The notes: generated from the sequence alone by a model not told the origin. Positions 21,891-34,122 are shown, numbered from the stretch's first letter. The stretch is DNA of 64,000 nucleotides from Limnanthes douglasii subsp. nivea (GCA_036936605.1 JAUPFV010000004.1:296340009-296404008); one strand, 5' to 3'. Made by a program: numbers and translations.

Positions 21891-22600
21891 AGAGAGAGAA
21901 AGTACTATGAAAGAAGAGAGAGAAAATAGTATTATATTAATCAAATCAGTCTTCTCAACTCGTGTGGGGTCCTTTTATAGTACAATAATAGGCCCCACAA
22001 GCTTAAATTCTTAATTACTACACCCTTAGTCCATACACTTGACCATTTACTCATAATTAGTAATTTCATAATATATTTTACAATCTTTCCCCAATAAAAA
22101 TACTTCTTTCCAATTTCCTCCTATATCTTTTACTCTCCCTTATCAAATTATATATAGGATTTAAATATCGTCATACCTTATTTGGCTAGACAAATCAAAA
22201 TTTATGGGGGATCGGTTCCTAATATTGTAATATATGAATTAGCTAAACAATAATTATCACGAATTTGTATAGGTCATTGTGATTCGTGATTCAGTCAATT
22301 CTAAATTATTACGGTATCATGCATATCGTCGCGAACTCTGATTTGGCCTAATGGTTAAGTTAAAATTGACCCAAATATTATCGCTGTCCCGACCTGAATA
22401 GTTGGTTTGGGCCGGGTCGATTTGAACAACGCGACCTTGTCCAAACCAAACTCACACAATCACTTCGGTCAACTCAAATCATGAAAAACGAAACACATTT
22501 ACACTCGATTTGTTTTTATTTCTCTTTTATTTTATTTCGCAAGGATCGACGAGTTGTTGATATGGACTGGATTTGTACCATATCGGTAGTCTACTGAAGT
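21885..22600 (-). other. LTR-like stretch with a minus-strand TATA box
   Basis: On the minus strand CTATAAAAGGACCCCACACG (about 21984-21965) looks like an LTR promoter, and a 14-bp sequence, GGGGTCC...GGCCCCAC, can fold around it. A repeated GAAGAGAGAGAAA follows at 21890-21935. I could not find matching LTR ends or an element body. The rest, to 22600, holds nothing I recognise. Confidence 0.35.
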
Positions 22601-22829
22601 TTTAGCATTATAAAAAATTGGATAAAAAATATTGTATGTATTGCACCTTTGAGAAACAATACCGTGTTGATTTTAGTCAACATATGACTTGATTTTTCCT
22701 GTATATAGAGTTCTAGTAAGTCGATATGCAAGAAAAACCAAGTTACAGAAACTCGATTTAAAAAAAATCAAGTTACCAAAACTCGATTTAAAAAAAATCG
22801 ATATCCGAACCTATAAATTAAAAAAACCA

Positions 22830-23110
22830 GATTAATTTCAGATTTTTACCTTTAGAATTCGAGAGTCTGCATGAAGTGGTGGCTAGGTTTTTTTTATGAG
22901 TTAGAAGAGAAGAGGTAAGTAAAATTTTAACTTTAAAAATCCACCCAATTAATTTATGCCCACCATCAATCTATCCTCAAACCTTAGCCGCCATAAATCT
23001 GATATAATTAAACAACTTTCAAGTTAAATTTCTATTCAACTATTCTCTTCTAACCCAGAAAACAAAACTATAGCCACCACTTGAATCAGTCTCTTAAATT
23101 CCAAGGGTGA
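22830..23110. repeat. Inverted repeat of about 65 bp with a 100-bp loop
   Basis: The left arm, around 22830-22895 (AGATTAATTT...AGTGGTGGCTAG), is matched in reverse complement by the right arm at about 23070-23135 (ATAGCCACCACTTGAATCAG...TAATCCTG). The match is imperfect but long. It is probably the ends of a small foldback or TIR element. No coding sequence was seen. Confidence 0.6.
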
Positions 23111-23179
23111 AAATATAAAATTAATCCTGTTTTTTTTAAAAAAAAAAAGACTATAGCTTTGGATATCGAGTTCAAGTAA

Positions 23180-23470
23180 CTAGACTTTTTAAAAACAAAT
23201 TGAGTTACAAGATAAATGAATCTAATTCAGAGTCAACATCTCGAAATTAGGTGATTTTAAAAAAATACATTTAATTCTGAGATCTTAGTTCGAAATTAGA
23301 AGTGTTTTTTTATATAAAAAACATCTAATTCTGAGATGGTGGCTCAAAATTAGATGTATTTTTTTAAATCACCTAATTATGAGATGCTAGCTAGGAATTA
23401 GATGTGTTTTAAATATAAAAGAACACCTAATTCAGAGATGATGTCTCGAAATTAGGTGTTTCGGAATTTA
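23180..23470. repeat. Array of hairpin units CTAATTCNGAGATG...CTCGAAATTAG
   Basis: Four to five units of about 60-70 bp occur, each made of CACCTAATTCNGAGATG, a few bases, then its approximate complement NCTCGAAATTAGGTG, and separated by A/T runs. Each unit can form a stem of about 13 bp. One more unit lies at 24370-24410 (TTCCGAGACGGCATCTCGGAA), inside the neighbouring TIR element, which links the two. Confidence 0.75.
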
Positions 23471-23499
23471 ACCTCCAAAACCAAGATTTTTTAAATGAG

Positions 23500-24290
23500 T
23501 TTTTTATCATAGATTTTCATGTTAGATGAATGTAAAAGGAAAATATTTTATTGCTTGATTGGGTGATGTTCTCCGGTGATGTTCTCCGGTGTTGAATCTT
23601 TGGTTTGGGTGTCTTCCTCTTCCATGAGTAATTTTTAATAAATTTAAGTTTTTTTGTTATTACGGTTTAAGTAAATCATATATGTTTGCTGTAATTTGTC
23701 TTAATTGTGTGTTTATTGAAATAAAGGTTTGATAATGGATAATGACATCAAATTGTAAATTATAAACTAAATAACAGACAAAAAGTAAAAGCAAGTGTTG
23801 AGTGCTTTCTTTTAACAATTGAGATGAGAAATAATAGATCTTATGGAGGAAATAGCTTCACCCAATCGAAAAAAGTTTTCAGAACATGAAGGAGATAAAA
23901 ACAAGGGTGAAGCTATTTCCTCCATCATATTTTTTATTTCCTCCATATTTCAAAATGAAAAAAGGACTTATCACTTGCTTTTACTATCTTGTCCTCATTT
24001 TACCTTCTAATTTATAACTTAATGCTATTAGCCCTTATGAAACTCTTATATCAACAAACACATGATTTAGCCAAATTAAATCCAACATATATGATTTAAC
24101 TTCAAAAAATAAACCCTAAAAACAAAAAAAACTTCAAATTTCTTAAAGATTACTCATGGAAGAGGAAGACACCCAACCTAAAGATTTAACACCGGCGAAC
24201 ATCACCCAATCAACCCACAAGATAATTTAATCTTGTTTTATAGTTTTACATTCATGTAACTTGAGAATCTCTGTTAAAAAACATATTTTT
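23500..24290. repeat. Large head-to-head inverted repeat
   Basis: The left arm, about 23500-23863, read in reverse complement, follows the right arm, about 23904-24260. Both begin GGGTGAAGCTATTTCCTCCAT, and both contain CACTTGCTTTTAC, ATATATGATTTA and GATTACTCATGGAAGAGGA or close forms, then CATCACCCAATCAA. The arms are separated by about 40 bp. It looks like two copies of one element end joined head to head. Confidence 0.75.
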
Positions 24291-24861
24291 GAAAATCTCG
24301 ATTTGTGCAGGTTTTAGCGGAAAACAACTAATTGTGGGACATCAGTTAGGAATGCGGTTTTTTCAAGAAAAAACACTTGATTCCGAGACGGCATCTCGGA
24401 ATTAGGTGTGTTTCATCTGTTTTAATAAACAATTGTGCATTTTTAAGTGTTTTAAAATAGCAAATGATTTCTACCTTAGACGAATTCGAGAGAGACTGTC
24501 GTTTTTTTTTTGTCAAGATTAAAAAAGAAATCGAGTAGTTGGCTATGGTTTGTTGTTTTTCAAGATTAGAAGAGAAATCTTGAATAGGAGACCATCTTTA
24601 TAGTGGCTAGGCTAGGATTAGGGTTTATGAAGGATTGATGTGAGAAGCTAATAGGATTGGTTGGGTGCGTATAAGTAAATATGATGGAGATAGTTGGGAT
24701 GGTGGTAGAAATCGATGTAGTTGCTGGAGAATCAATGGGTTACGAATAAAAATAAAGAAAATGGTAAATATGTTATTTCTTTCATGGAGGAAATAACAAA
24801 GTGGAATTTCTTCTATGTATGGGGGAAATAAAAAAATTGATGGAGGAAATAGCTTCACCCT
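23904..24861. mobile_element. Non-coding TIR element of about 960 bp
   Basis: The left end GGGTGAAGCTATTTCCTCCA is inverted at the right end (24842-24861), and the match continues through an ATTTTTTATTTCC block to about 45 bp. Inside are one hairpin unit of the type seen at 23180-23470 and short ORFs with no recognisable product. Target duplications were not resolved because the same end sequence occurs again just outside on both sides. The superfamily is unknown. Confidence 0.6.
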
Positions 24862-24888
24862 AAAAACAAATATGGAAAAAATAGTTGG

Positions 24889-25500
24889 TGAAGCTATTTC
24901 CTCCATCACATTTATTATTTCTTCTATGTAAAATTTTTAAGAAAACATTCCACACTTGCTTTTACATCTTTGTCCTTTATTTATTTTCTAATTTATAATT
25001 CCATGCCACTATCAACCATCAAACCCTCCATCAATTTAACTTTTAAAATTAAACCCTAATAATTATTTAAAAAAAGACTCAATCTTACACAAATATTTAC
25101 CATATAGGACCTAATAATACCATAAAATGAGTCATTTTCAAAAATAAATAAAAATATGTCTTAAATAAATAATAGTATTGTTTTTAGTCTTAAATAGTAC
25201 TTAATCCTAAGTTTAAAAGAGAAATAACTTCACTTAAAAATAGTTTTTCTCAAATGATGAGTGATACTTATATTTACAATTACGTCCATAGAATTTATAG
25301 CTAGTAGTTCAAAAATAAGAACCATTTATTACTAAATTGAGAGTCAACAATTATTATTTCCTTTTTATTATAAAAAAATAATTATTATTATTTATTTACT
25401 TTTAAATTCTAATATACTCAATATTTTTAATTAAATAATATCAAAATATTAAATTGAAATTATAAGATTTCACTACATTTCATTTCACTTCAAAAAAAAT
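24889..25500. repeat. Dispersed A+T-rich repeat R1, copy 1
   Basis: It starts GGTGAAGCTATTTCCTCCAT, the same end as the neighbouring TIR element, and runs through AATTAAACCCTAATAATTAT, TCTTAAATAGTACTTAATCC and AAATAACTTCAC. Copies lie at 31843-33370 (interrupted by a LINE) and, in part, at 47990-48620. This copy has the empty site into which the LINE at 32153 went. It is non-coding. A 29-bp string from the LINE 3' end (ACCATTTATTACTAAATTGA) occurs in it at 25319. Confidence 0.75.
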
Positions 25501-25912
25501 TAAGCCAACAAACCATTTATTACTAAATTGAGAGTCGAACAAAACTTACAAGGCTCAAATAAGAACCCTTCAAGAAATCAGGCCCAATTTCTTACGAAAG
25601 ATTAATCTAAGCAATCCCTAAATTATTAGAAATCCTAAAATTGAGAACACAAAACCCCTTTCTACCTCACCACCCTTACAGCAACACTCTCTAAAAATCG
25701 GAAAACCTCGCACGACTAAATCCACCAGAAGTAGATCAAATCTCCAAAGCTCTCTCCCAAATCAACACTCCCACATTAAAAAGAATCTTCATTGCTCTGA
25801 AACAGCTTGCCCAAATCAGCCCGATCGACATGCAGTGCCAGACCACCAGCAAAAGCAATCCCCGATTCAGCATTTCCACACCCCTTTCGACAAGCAAGTA
25901 CCTACAACAAAG

Positions 25913-28900
25913 CTAGATTTCAGCAGAAATGTACCCCAGGTTATTACTTTGAAGAGTGATGATAGCACAAAGGATCGATGGAGCATTCAACAAGGTGAAT
26001 GTTTGATCCTTCTTGCTATTCAAGGAATATTTCGCGATCCAATCAGCTGCTTGATTCTGGATGCGCAAAATATTCCTGAAGTTCATACTGGGAGCAATCA
26101 ACGATCGACAAATAGTTAAAATAGAAGAAAGGTGAAAAGGGTACTTCCCTTCTCCAATCATGTTTACAAGGGACAAGCAGTAAGTCTCAACGTCAATTTT
26201 CTTCCACCCCTGGCCATAACAAACAAGAAAAGCCTCCAGGAGAGCCCTCGATTCCGCAGCAATAGGAGAAAGATTTCCGGAATTTTTTCCAAGCCTAACG
26301 ATCATACTGCCACTAGAGTCTCAGACGATGAGCCCCCCGCTAGAGTCTCCAACGTGATTGCAAGTAGCGTCCAAGTTTAGTTTGAGTCTCCCTCGAGCAG
26401 GCAACATCTATTTGAGGTAAGTAATCTTCCTGCCTTTAAGATGAAAGAAACAACCCATAAAACTACCACCATTGGTCGTATTTAGCCAATGCTTGGGAGA
26501 AAAATTGTTTGAAACTTCCAGACCATTGATGATTTTGTGAATAGAGTTCAAAGCCTGACTTTGATTTAACTTTGTGTTTTTGTGCTTAGCCGAGTTTTGG
26601 TTTTTCCAAATAACCCAGCAAATAAAGCTGGGATAATATGAGTAATATGGATCTTCTGCTTTGAGTACCAAAACCAGGTTCTCAAAACATGAGACAACAC
26701 CATATTCTTATAGATATTGATGTTAAATATTTTACTGAAATGATCCCAAAAAAAACCAAGCAAAATCACACTTAATAAAAACATGATCAGTGTTTTCAAA
26801 ATTAGGGCACATTTGACATTCAAGCCCAAACTAATAGTCTTTTTCATTAAAATAGCATCAGTAGGAATATAACCTTTAATAATTCTCCATAAAAGAAATG
26901 AAATTTTCCTAGGAGTAATAGAATTCCAATTTTTTTGGTAAATCCCAGACTTAGTATATTTCTGCCTAGTGAAATCCCAAGGTACCTTAGTATTGAAATT
27001 TTGGTCAGAGGAGAGCTTCCAAATCAACTTGTCCTCCTTTAGATTATCAATTTTCAGAAGACTAATTTGGTCTAACCTGTTATAAGAAATCAGATCCCTA
27101 CAGTTAGGAATGTCCCACTTTTCATCTTTCTAAAAAGTATTTCCTTTAGCCCCAGGAAACCATTTGTTCTCCAATTTGCTACTATCAATAATAGGCTTAG
27201 AATTATGCATGTCATCCCTCTAAAAATAGATATTCCCTTTGCCCAAAATCCACCTCAAGTTTGATTCAGCACGAAACTTGATGATAACCATTCTTTTCCA
27301 AACATTAGAACCTGCAGACTTGGAAACAAGAGGGTGACAATTAGAGCTATAGATATCATTCATGATATTAGACCATAAACTGTTGTTTTTCCTAAAATTG
27401 AACCATAACTTTTGGGAAAGAACCAACTGAATATCAGAGAGACTTCTGATATTTAGTCCCCCTTCACCAAAAGGCTTATAAAGCTTTTTCCAAGAAGACC
27501 AGTGAATGTTGGCCTCATTTAACTTACTTCTCCACAGAAACTTATTGAAGATTTTCTCAATTTTGCTGATAATACAATTAGGTATAATAGTGTCATTCAT
27601 CCAATCGATAGGAATAAGCAAGAGAACATAAGTAATTAAACAGAGCCTCCCACTAAAAGATAAAGCTTTGGAATCCCATTCATTAATATTTGCATTTATC
27701 TTATCTAGAATAGGATTGAAATTACAAGACTTATTGTTTTTGTTTAAGTTAATCCCTAAGTAAGTAGTGGGAAGATTTTCAACCGAAAAACCAGTTTGAA
27801 TAGCTAGACTTATAGCTTTGCTTTGACAAATATGTTTAGACATAATCACCTTGGTCTTCTCCTTGTTGATGACTTGCCCAGAAATGGCCTGATAATTATC
27901 TATGAAACCACTAAGCTTAGTTAAAGTAGAATTGAGAGCATTGGTAAAAATTAAAACATCATCCGCAAAACCTATACTAGGAATATTCAGATTAGTTCTA
28001 GTAGCATAAGTCATATCCTTGTTGCTAAGAAAAAGATGATTAAAACCACGAAATAAAACCTCCTCTCCAATGATAAAGAGGCTTGGAGACAGGGGATCGC
28101 CCTGTCTCAAGCCTCTTTTAGTCTTAAAATAGCCAAAAGTTCTACCATTAAGAAGAATAGATATGTTTACATTCATGATAAAAAATTAAAGTAACAACAT
28201 CTTGCCAAAAGCCAAAAGCACTTAGAACTTTGAATATAAAAGAAAAAAACATTATGCTGAAAGCCTTCGACATGTCTAACTTAATAAGCATGTTCCCTTT
28301 TTTGGATTTCTGTTTATATCATGAAGTAGTTCTCTAGCAATTAAGATATTTTCGTGAATATTTCTATCTTTAACAAAAGCTGATTGATTTTTGGAAATAA
28401 GTTTTGGCAGAATTTTGGCAATCCTGGAGTTATAAAGCTTCGAAATCAATCTGTTTAGAATTAAGCACAGGCTGATAGGCCTATAGTTGCTCCATCTATT
28501 AGGATCACTGGTCTTGGGGATCAAATAGATCCTAGTGGCAAATATACCAAAAGGACTATGGTGCCCATTAAAGTAAGAATTTATAGCAACACAGAGATCT
28601 TTTTTTATAATGGGCCAACAATTAATGTAGAACATAATATTATAACCATCAATACCAGCAGCACTGTCCTTGCTCATGGTATTGATGGTATTCCAAATCT
28701 CATTCTCACTAGCAAAATTAAGAATCATTTTATTTTCATCATCAGTTATAAGATTTAGGATAAGATCAAACATATTGTCTTGCAAGCTAGAATGATCATC
28801 CTGAAGATTCTTGTAAGGATTTGAGGTTAACACTTCCTTGAAGTAATCCTCAGCAGATTTGCCAATGTTGTCTGAGTGTTGAATTTTTTGCCCAGAAATT

Positions 28901-29481
28901 GTTGACCAAGGCCATGTCAAGCCTTTTCCACCTGGTACCTCTTTTCCAAGTATACATATGCCCAATATACCCAGTATTTTCCACACTGCAATCTCTGATC
29001 ATATCAAGGAAGTCTTCCATAGAATTTTCGTTAATAGTGGTGCACCCCAACTGCTCTTCAGAATTCGTAGTAGTGTTAAAATCCCTCATAGTGATCAAAC
29101 AGTTATTAGTAATAGCATCATTTCTAAGAGTTTCCCAGAGAATAATCCTTTGGTATCTCTGGCTTTTGGCATAGAGCACAGACATAAAGAAAGGTATGTC
29201 AATATTAGGAAAAGCAACTTTCAAATGAAACATTGATCAGTATTAAAAATGATATTAATACTATACTCAAGAGACCAAAAAATTCAAATTGTATTTGAAC
29301 AATTTGACATGAAATTATCAAAACCCAATTTATGAGCAAAGTTACTTATCTTATTAGAGGAGGTCATAGGTTCTTGTATGGCAAGAATCTTAATGTTCTC
29401 CTTCTTAACAATAGTAGTCAGCCTGCTCACTGTTAGAGTGTTACTGATGCCACGAACATTCCAGTTAAGAATCTTTATCAT
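25913..29481 (-). pseudogene. LINE ORF2: endonuclease, RT and RNase H
   Basis: The start at 29481 (MIKILNWNVRGISN) is the typical beginning of an APE-type endonuclease, which continues with NILAIQEP-like and VLYAKSQRYQRIILWE motifs. RT follows at 28986-27220: DSAAGIDGYN, IYLIPKTSDPNRWSNYRPISLC, RGLRQGDPLSPSLFIIGEE and GFADDVLIF, the YADD-type box. A zf-RVT region (KISFLLWRIIKGYIPT, 27027-26408) and an RNase H with AAESRALLEA and NQAADWIAK (26305-25913) close it. The pieces are in different frames, with breaks near 28850, 28200, 27220 and 26400. The ORF2 start overlaps the end of ORF1 by 17 nt. Confidence 0.85.
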
Positions 29482-30690
29482 TATCAGATAGAGATTTGTA
29501 TCTATTTGTGGTTTGTGGATATATTAAAGAACTAACAACAACTTTACTTTGCTTTTTCTGTTTCTTAGCGTTTTGTAACTTCTTTTTCAGGACAGATTTG
29601 AAACCAGGATCAAGAAGATCACGTTCCCTGCTGTTTCTAATCGGAGATGTAGGACCACTACCCCCCTTTGCTGGATCTGGAGACCTTGTAAGAAGCTCTC
29701 TTCTTCCTTCGAAAGCTTTCTGGTCTTGAGTCTGTTTCAGTTTCTTTGAAGCTTCATCTATTTCTCTAGGGTTAGGCTTAGTAACATTCATATTAGTACT
29801 CAGATTAACTTTGAAGGTTGTATGAGGAGCCTGTTCCTCCACAATTTCAACTTGAGGAGTCTGTTCCTCAGGAATAAGAACCTGATTGTTCTTGAGAGAA
29901 TTAATATTAACAAGTTCATTTTCTGATATGTCTTTTATGTCTTCAATCCCATCTTTCTTGTTCTTTTTACAGTCTTTGAAACTATGCCCAATATGTTTAT
30001 AGTGTTGACAATATGATGGCAGATTTTTATAACTTAAGTTGAGCTAACAGCCATCGTTAGATACGAACCCAACCCAAAGTTTGTTGTGAAGAATCGTTGA
30101 GGTATCCAGTTCAATAAGGGCAAAAGCAGCATTCCCATAAACTCTGTTTACAAATGGACATTAAACCTTATATGTTGAACCCAGAGATTCAGCAATACAA
30201 TGAGTAAGACCTTCAATATACATTAATTCAGGAAGATTCTGAATTCTCGCCCAAACCAGAGCCATTGGGCTCTCTTTTTTAGCATTAAAACTAGGCCACC
30301 ACCTTAATATTCTCATGACAGCACCTTCAAGACTCCAAACCGACTATTACCAAATCTTTATAACATCAATTTTTCGATCAAATTCGATTAAAATGTGATG
30401 AGAATCCCATTTCTTCCAATTGTAGCATCCATTGAACTTTAAAGACAAAAATAAGTGTTCAAGAACATCATTCTTTGGAATTCCGTTCTTAAATTTACCG
30501 ATGAGAGTTATTTTGGATTTCAACAAGAGAAGATCCTTTGTTTTTTTTCCCAAATTGAATGGAGACATGATCCTGATTATACTTTACCGATTCTGGAATA
30601 AACTCATCAATATATGAATTTTCCCGAAAAGATTTTATTGGCAATGCTAGCTTCTGATTGAAAAGCAGGATACTCTTCATCAATGGAATG
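29465..30690 (-). pseudogene. LINE ORF1 (gag-like RNA-binding protein)
   Basis: The minus strand gives MKSILLFNQKLALPIKSFRE at 30683, then, in another frame, SKITLIGKFKNGIPKNDVLEHLFLSL (the DUF4283-like region common in plant LINE ORF1), and a knuckle-like HYKHIGHSFKDCKKNKKDG near 30010-29950. A basic, proline- and serine-rich tail ends at 29465. At least two frame breaks are present. The protein would bind LINE RNA. Confidence 0.7.
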
Positions 30691-30789
30691 AAATTTGCTC
30701 TTTGTATTCATAGAATATAGAAGAAACAGAGGCAAATCGAAGGTGAAAACCGCCTTACATAGGTCACACCAACCAAGAACAGCCTTGAA

Positions 30790-31842
30790 TCTTGGAGAGA
30801 ATAGTCGTATCCTTTTTAAATATTCTTTTTAAATATCGGTGTCTGGCTTGGGTTGTGAATGAAATAAAAACTTCCATAAACGATCGGTTTTGTAATGATG
30901 GGACAAAGCTGGATATCTTCGAAGATTATCCAGATGATTACGAAGATATACTTGAACAAGAAATTGCGGAAGAAAACGAAGTTGAAGGTGAATCAAGTGA
31001 GGACGAAGATTTTACTTACGAAGAAGACGAAGCTGAAGATGAATGATGTTTGTAATAATTATTTACTATTTTGTATTGTAATTTGAAAACATTTGTAGAA
31101 CTCCTGGCGCGCAAGAGTATAAACTGTGAACGGCTAAATTAACCAAAAAAAAAACTTTACCTTTTATTATAATAACAACAAATGTATTATGAAATACTTA
31201 TAACTTCATAAGATCTGATTTTGGTTTAAAAAATAATAACAAACACTTGTAATATTTAAAACCAAAGCACAATAGTAATCAAAATGTAATATTAAAATTA
31301 TAACCATAGAATTTGTAATATTTTAACATGATAAGATATAGTTTTGGTTTGTAATATCAAAATCAACACTACTAATATTAGATCTAAAAACATAATAATA
31401 ATAATAATATTCAAAATGTGATAATAACATAAGTAATATTTAAAATTTTGGACTATATAATAATTACAACACTTAAAATATTAATAACCAAAACAAATTA
31501 ATAGTAACCAAAATGTAATAATAATTTTATAATCATATGCAATATCTCAATATTTTTTAAATATAACTTAACATATGATTTTGGTTATAAAATAATAAAA
31601 ACATTTATAATATTTACAAATAAACCGCAGCTTTTTACAAATAAACCGTGGTTTTGCAGTGCTAATGGTTTGCGATCCTGCCGGTTTGCGGTCCTGCCGG
31701 TTTACTCCTTTTGGAGTCCTAACGGTTTGCGGTCCTGTCGGTTTGCAGTCCTAATGGGCCAGTTTCGCAGTTAAACCACCAGTTCATAAACAGATTTCCA
31801 ACTTTGAACCGCGGTTCCTGAACCATTTGCCACCTCTAATTT
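30790..31842 (+). mobile_element. Right part of a hAT-like DNA transposon (tentative)
   Basis: The right edge read inwards is TAGAGGTGGCAAATGGTTC, which resembles the ends of plant hAT elements (YAGNGGTGNCAA). Just inside lies a short array of CGGTTTGCGGTCCTGC (31670-31750). An ORF ending at 31046 has a very acidic tail (DIFEDYPDDYEDILE, then EDE runs), which could be the C-terminus of a transposase but has no diagnostic motif. From 31050 to 31620 only A+T-rich DNA was seen. The left end is missing; LINE sequence joins near 30790. The right edge sits inside repeat R1. Confidence 0.45.
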
Positions 31843-33370
31843 CTTCTATGTAAAATTTTAAAGAAAACATTCAACACTTGTTTTACATTTTTGTCCTTTA
31901 TTTATTTTTTAATTTATGATTTCATATCACTCTCAGCAATCAAACCCTTACTCCAACAAACACATCATTAACACAAGTTACAACAATTTAACTTTGAAAA
32001 TTAAACCCTAATAATTATTTAAAAAAATCTCAATCTTACACAAATATTATCATATAGGATCTAATAATACCCTAAAATGAGTCTTTTTCAAAAATACATA
32101 AAAATATGTGTCTTAAATAAATAATAGTATTGCTTTTTTGTCTTAAACAGTACTTTTTTTTAATCAAACCACAGATATATTACTAAATTGAGAGTCTTAC
32201 AAACAAACGAGGCTCAAATAGAGAGCCTGAAAAAATATAGGCCCAAAGCCTTAATAAAACACAAAATTATTACAATCTCCAAATTAGGCCAGGGACCCTA
32301 AATTGAAAGAGAATAGCCTCACGAAGCCACCATCACCCTCCCTAATTGAAATAGCCATCCCCAAGCAGAGCACATCCCAGCCACCATCACCAAAATCAAG
32401 CATTTGTTTGAATCCATCCTCGAACAGAAGCTTCCGTAGTCTCACGAATCTTCTCTTCCCATCGAAATAGGCTCCACTCAGCAACATGCAACCTCCAGAT
32501 AAAGCTTCATCGCACACCAGCACCTGCATTTGAAATAGAGAAAAAGAAAGCCTAGTTTTCAACGGATAGGTAGCCCAGATTGCTACTTTCAAGGTTGATA
32601 ATAGCAAGAAGGATTGGATGAGCATTTAATTGATTGAATGTTTGATCCTTCTTGCTATTTAAAGTCCATTTCACAATCCAATCAGCTGCCTGATTCTGGA
32701 CTCGTGAAATGTGCTTCAACAACTTACTGGGGGTAAGGAGCATTCTGCAAATAATAAGAATAGAGGACTGAGGGAACAGGTATTTCCCTTCACCAAGCAT
32801 GTTGATAAGAGACAGACAATCGGTCTCAATATCAAAATGCATCCAACCACGAGCTTTACACAAAAGAAGAGCCTCCATCAAGGCTCTCGCTTCAACAGCA
32901 ATGGGGGATAACTTGCCAAAATTTTTGTCTTGGGAGTTCCTGATGATGGGGGATAACTTGCCATAGTACTACCAGTTTTGGTAGCATTAAGCCAATGCTT
33001 AGGAGATAACTTGTTAGAAAATTCAAGACCATAGAATTCACAGCATAATTTTGACTTTGCTTAGTGTTTTTATGTTTAACAGTATTTCTGTTTTTCCAAA
33101 TTACTTAGCAAATTAAAGCTGGTAAAACATAGATCTTAAATAGTACTTAATCCTAAGTTTAATAGGGAAATAACTTCACCCAAAATAGGTTTTCTAGTGA
33201 TATTTATATTTACAATAATATCCACAGAATTTATAGCTAATAGAGTTCAAAAATACATTAAATTGTTTTTTTAATTTTTATTAAAAAAATAATTATTTTT
33301 ATTTATTTTCTTTTAAATTTTAATATATTCGATATTTTTAATTACATAATATCAAAATATTAAATTGAAA
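31843..33370. repeat. Repeat R1, copy 2, split by a LINE
   Basis: The segments 31843-32152 and 33131-33370 together follow copy 1 at 24930-25480 (AATTAAACCCTAATAATTAT, ATATAGGAYCTAATAATACC, GTACTTAATCCTAAGTTTAA). The start of R1 is lost at the hAT-like edge. Confidence 0.8.
32153..33130 (-). mobile_element. 5'-truncated LINE insertion
   Basis: On the minus strand this is the C-terminal end of LINE ORF2: a broken zf-RVT part near 33100-32940, then the RNase H region with NQAADWIVKWTLNSKKDQTF and AHPILLAI (32881-32552), and a 3' UTR ending in a short poly(A), seen as eight Ts at about 32154. It is similar to, but not the same as, the LINE at 25.5-30.8 kb. The flanks CTTAAACAGTACTT and CTTAAATAGTACTT form a 14-bp target duplication with one change, and the empty site is at 25190. 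Confidence 0.85.
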
Positions 33371-33545
33371 TCAATATAGAAAACGAACCTAGAAGTCGGA
33401 ATAACAATTTTGAGTTGTAAGTAGATACTATAAATAAAAAAAATAAAACTAAATCTTTCGAAATAATAAAAAAATGATTTAGAAAGCAGCAAGCTAATAG
33501 AAAAACAAACAAACCAACTGTAAATAAAAAAAATCGAATCGTAAA

Positions 33546-34049
33546 TGATGAGTCCGAATTCGAAGAGCTCCCCGGAAGGGTAGTCCAAAGTAAAATCACC
33601 CCGTAAATTCGGACAGACTCCATGACTTCAGTTCGAACAGCACTGGTTGAACCGAACAGATGACTTTGAACACTGCAAACATAAGGCAGTTCGAACTATG
33701 ACTAAAGAACTAAAAAACCTAATCACTCTCTGACTAAGCTACCTACACATCTGCTTAAAACTCATGGGTCTTTAAACATGACCCGGGTCCATTAAACTTG
33801 ACCCGAAAGCCCATAAGGGCCCAAATTTCACACTATAAATACCCAACCACCAGCATTAACTATGGGTAAGAAAAATTAACTGCTGCCAGGCTGCTTAATT
33901 CTCTCTCCACCCTTGAAACACTTTGAAACACCCTGAAATATCTTAAAACACCCTTAAGCACCACCACACCACCGTGAAACACCCTTACACCGCCTTATAA
34001 CACCACTCAAAATTACTAGCCTACCCTCAGGCTACTTTTATCCACACCA
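33546..34049 (+). mobile_element. 5' LTR
   Basis: It runs from TGATGAGTCCGAATTCG to CTTTTATCCACACCA. The promoter TATA box is CTATAAATA at 33833-33841. The last 150 bp are rich in AACACC-type repeats. Confidence 0.95.
33833..33841 (+). promoter_or_regulatory. LTR TATA box
   Basis: CTATAAATA lies about 290 bp before the gag start and about 217 bp before the end of the LTR. The same motif followed by CCCAACCAC occurs in the solo LTR at 18341-18714 and, as TACTATAAATACC, in the LTR of element C. Confidence 0.7.
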
Positions 34050-34052
34050 AAT

Positions 34053-34070
34053 TGGCGACCACAGTGGGAG
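34053..34070 (+). promoter_or_regulatory. Primer-binding site
   Basis: TGGCGACCACAGTGGGAG starts three bases after the LTR. It is identical to the site in element B. Tat-lineage sites of the TGGCGAC type are usually assigned to an arginine tRNA; I cannot confirm the tRNA here. Confidence 0.85.
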
Positions 34071-34122
34071 TCGACGGTGCCTGAATCAGACATTCAAAAC
34101 CAAGTAAAGGAATTCTGTCCGA

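Larger units (their letters stand above)
25510..30790 (-). mobile_element. L1-type LINE, nearly full length, inactive
   Basis: The minus strand holds, in order, a short 5' leader, ORF1 (30690-29465), and ORF2 with endonuclease, RT, zinc-binding C-terminal region and an RNase H domain (29481-25913), then a 3' UTR to about 25511. The 3' end was set by matching the truncated copy that ends at 32153. Frameshifts and a gap in RT near 28180-28276 show that it is not active. No target duplication was identified. Confidence 0.85.
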
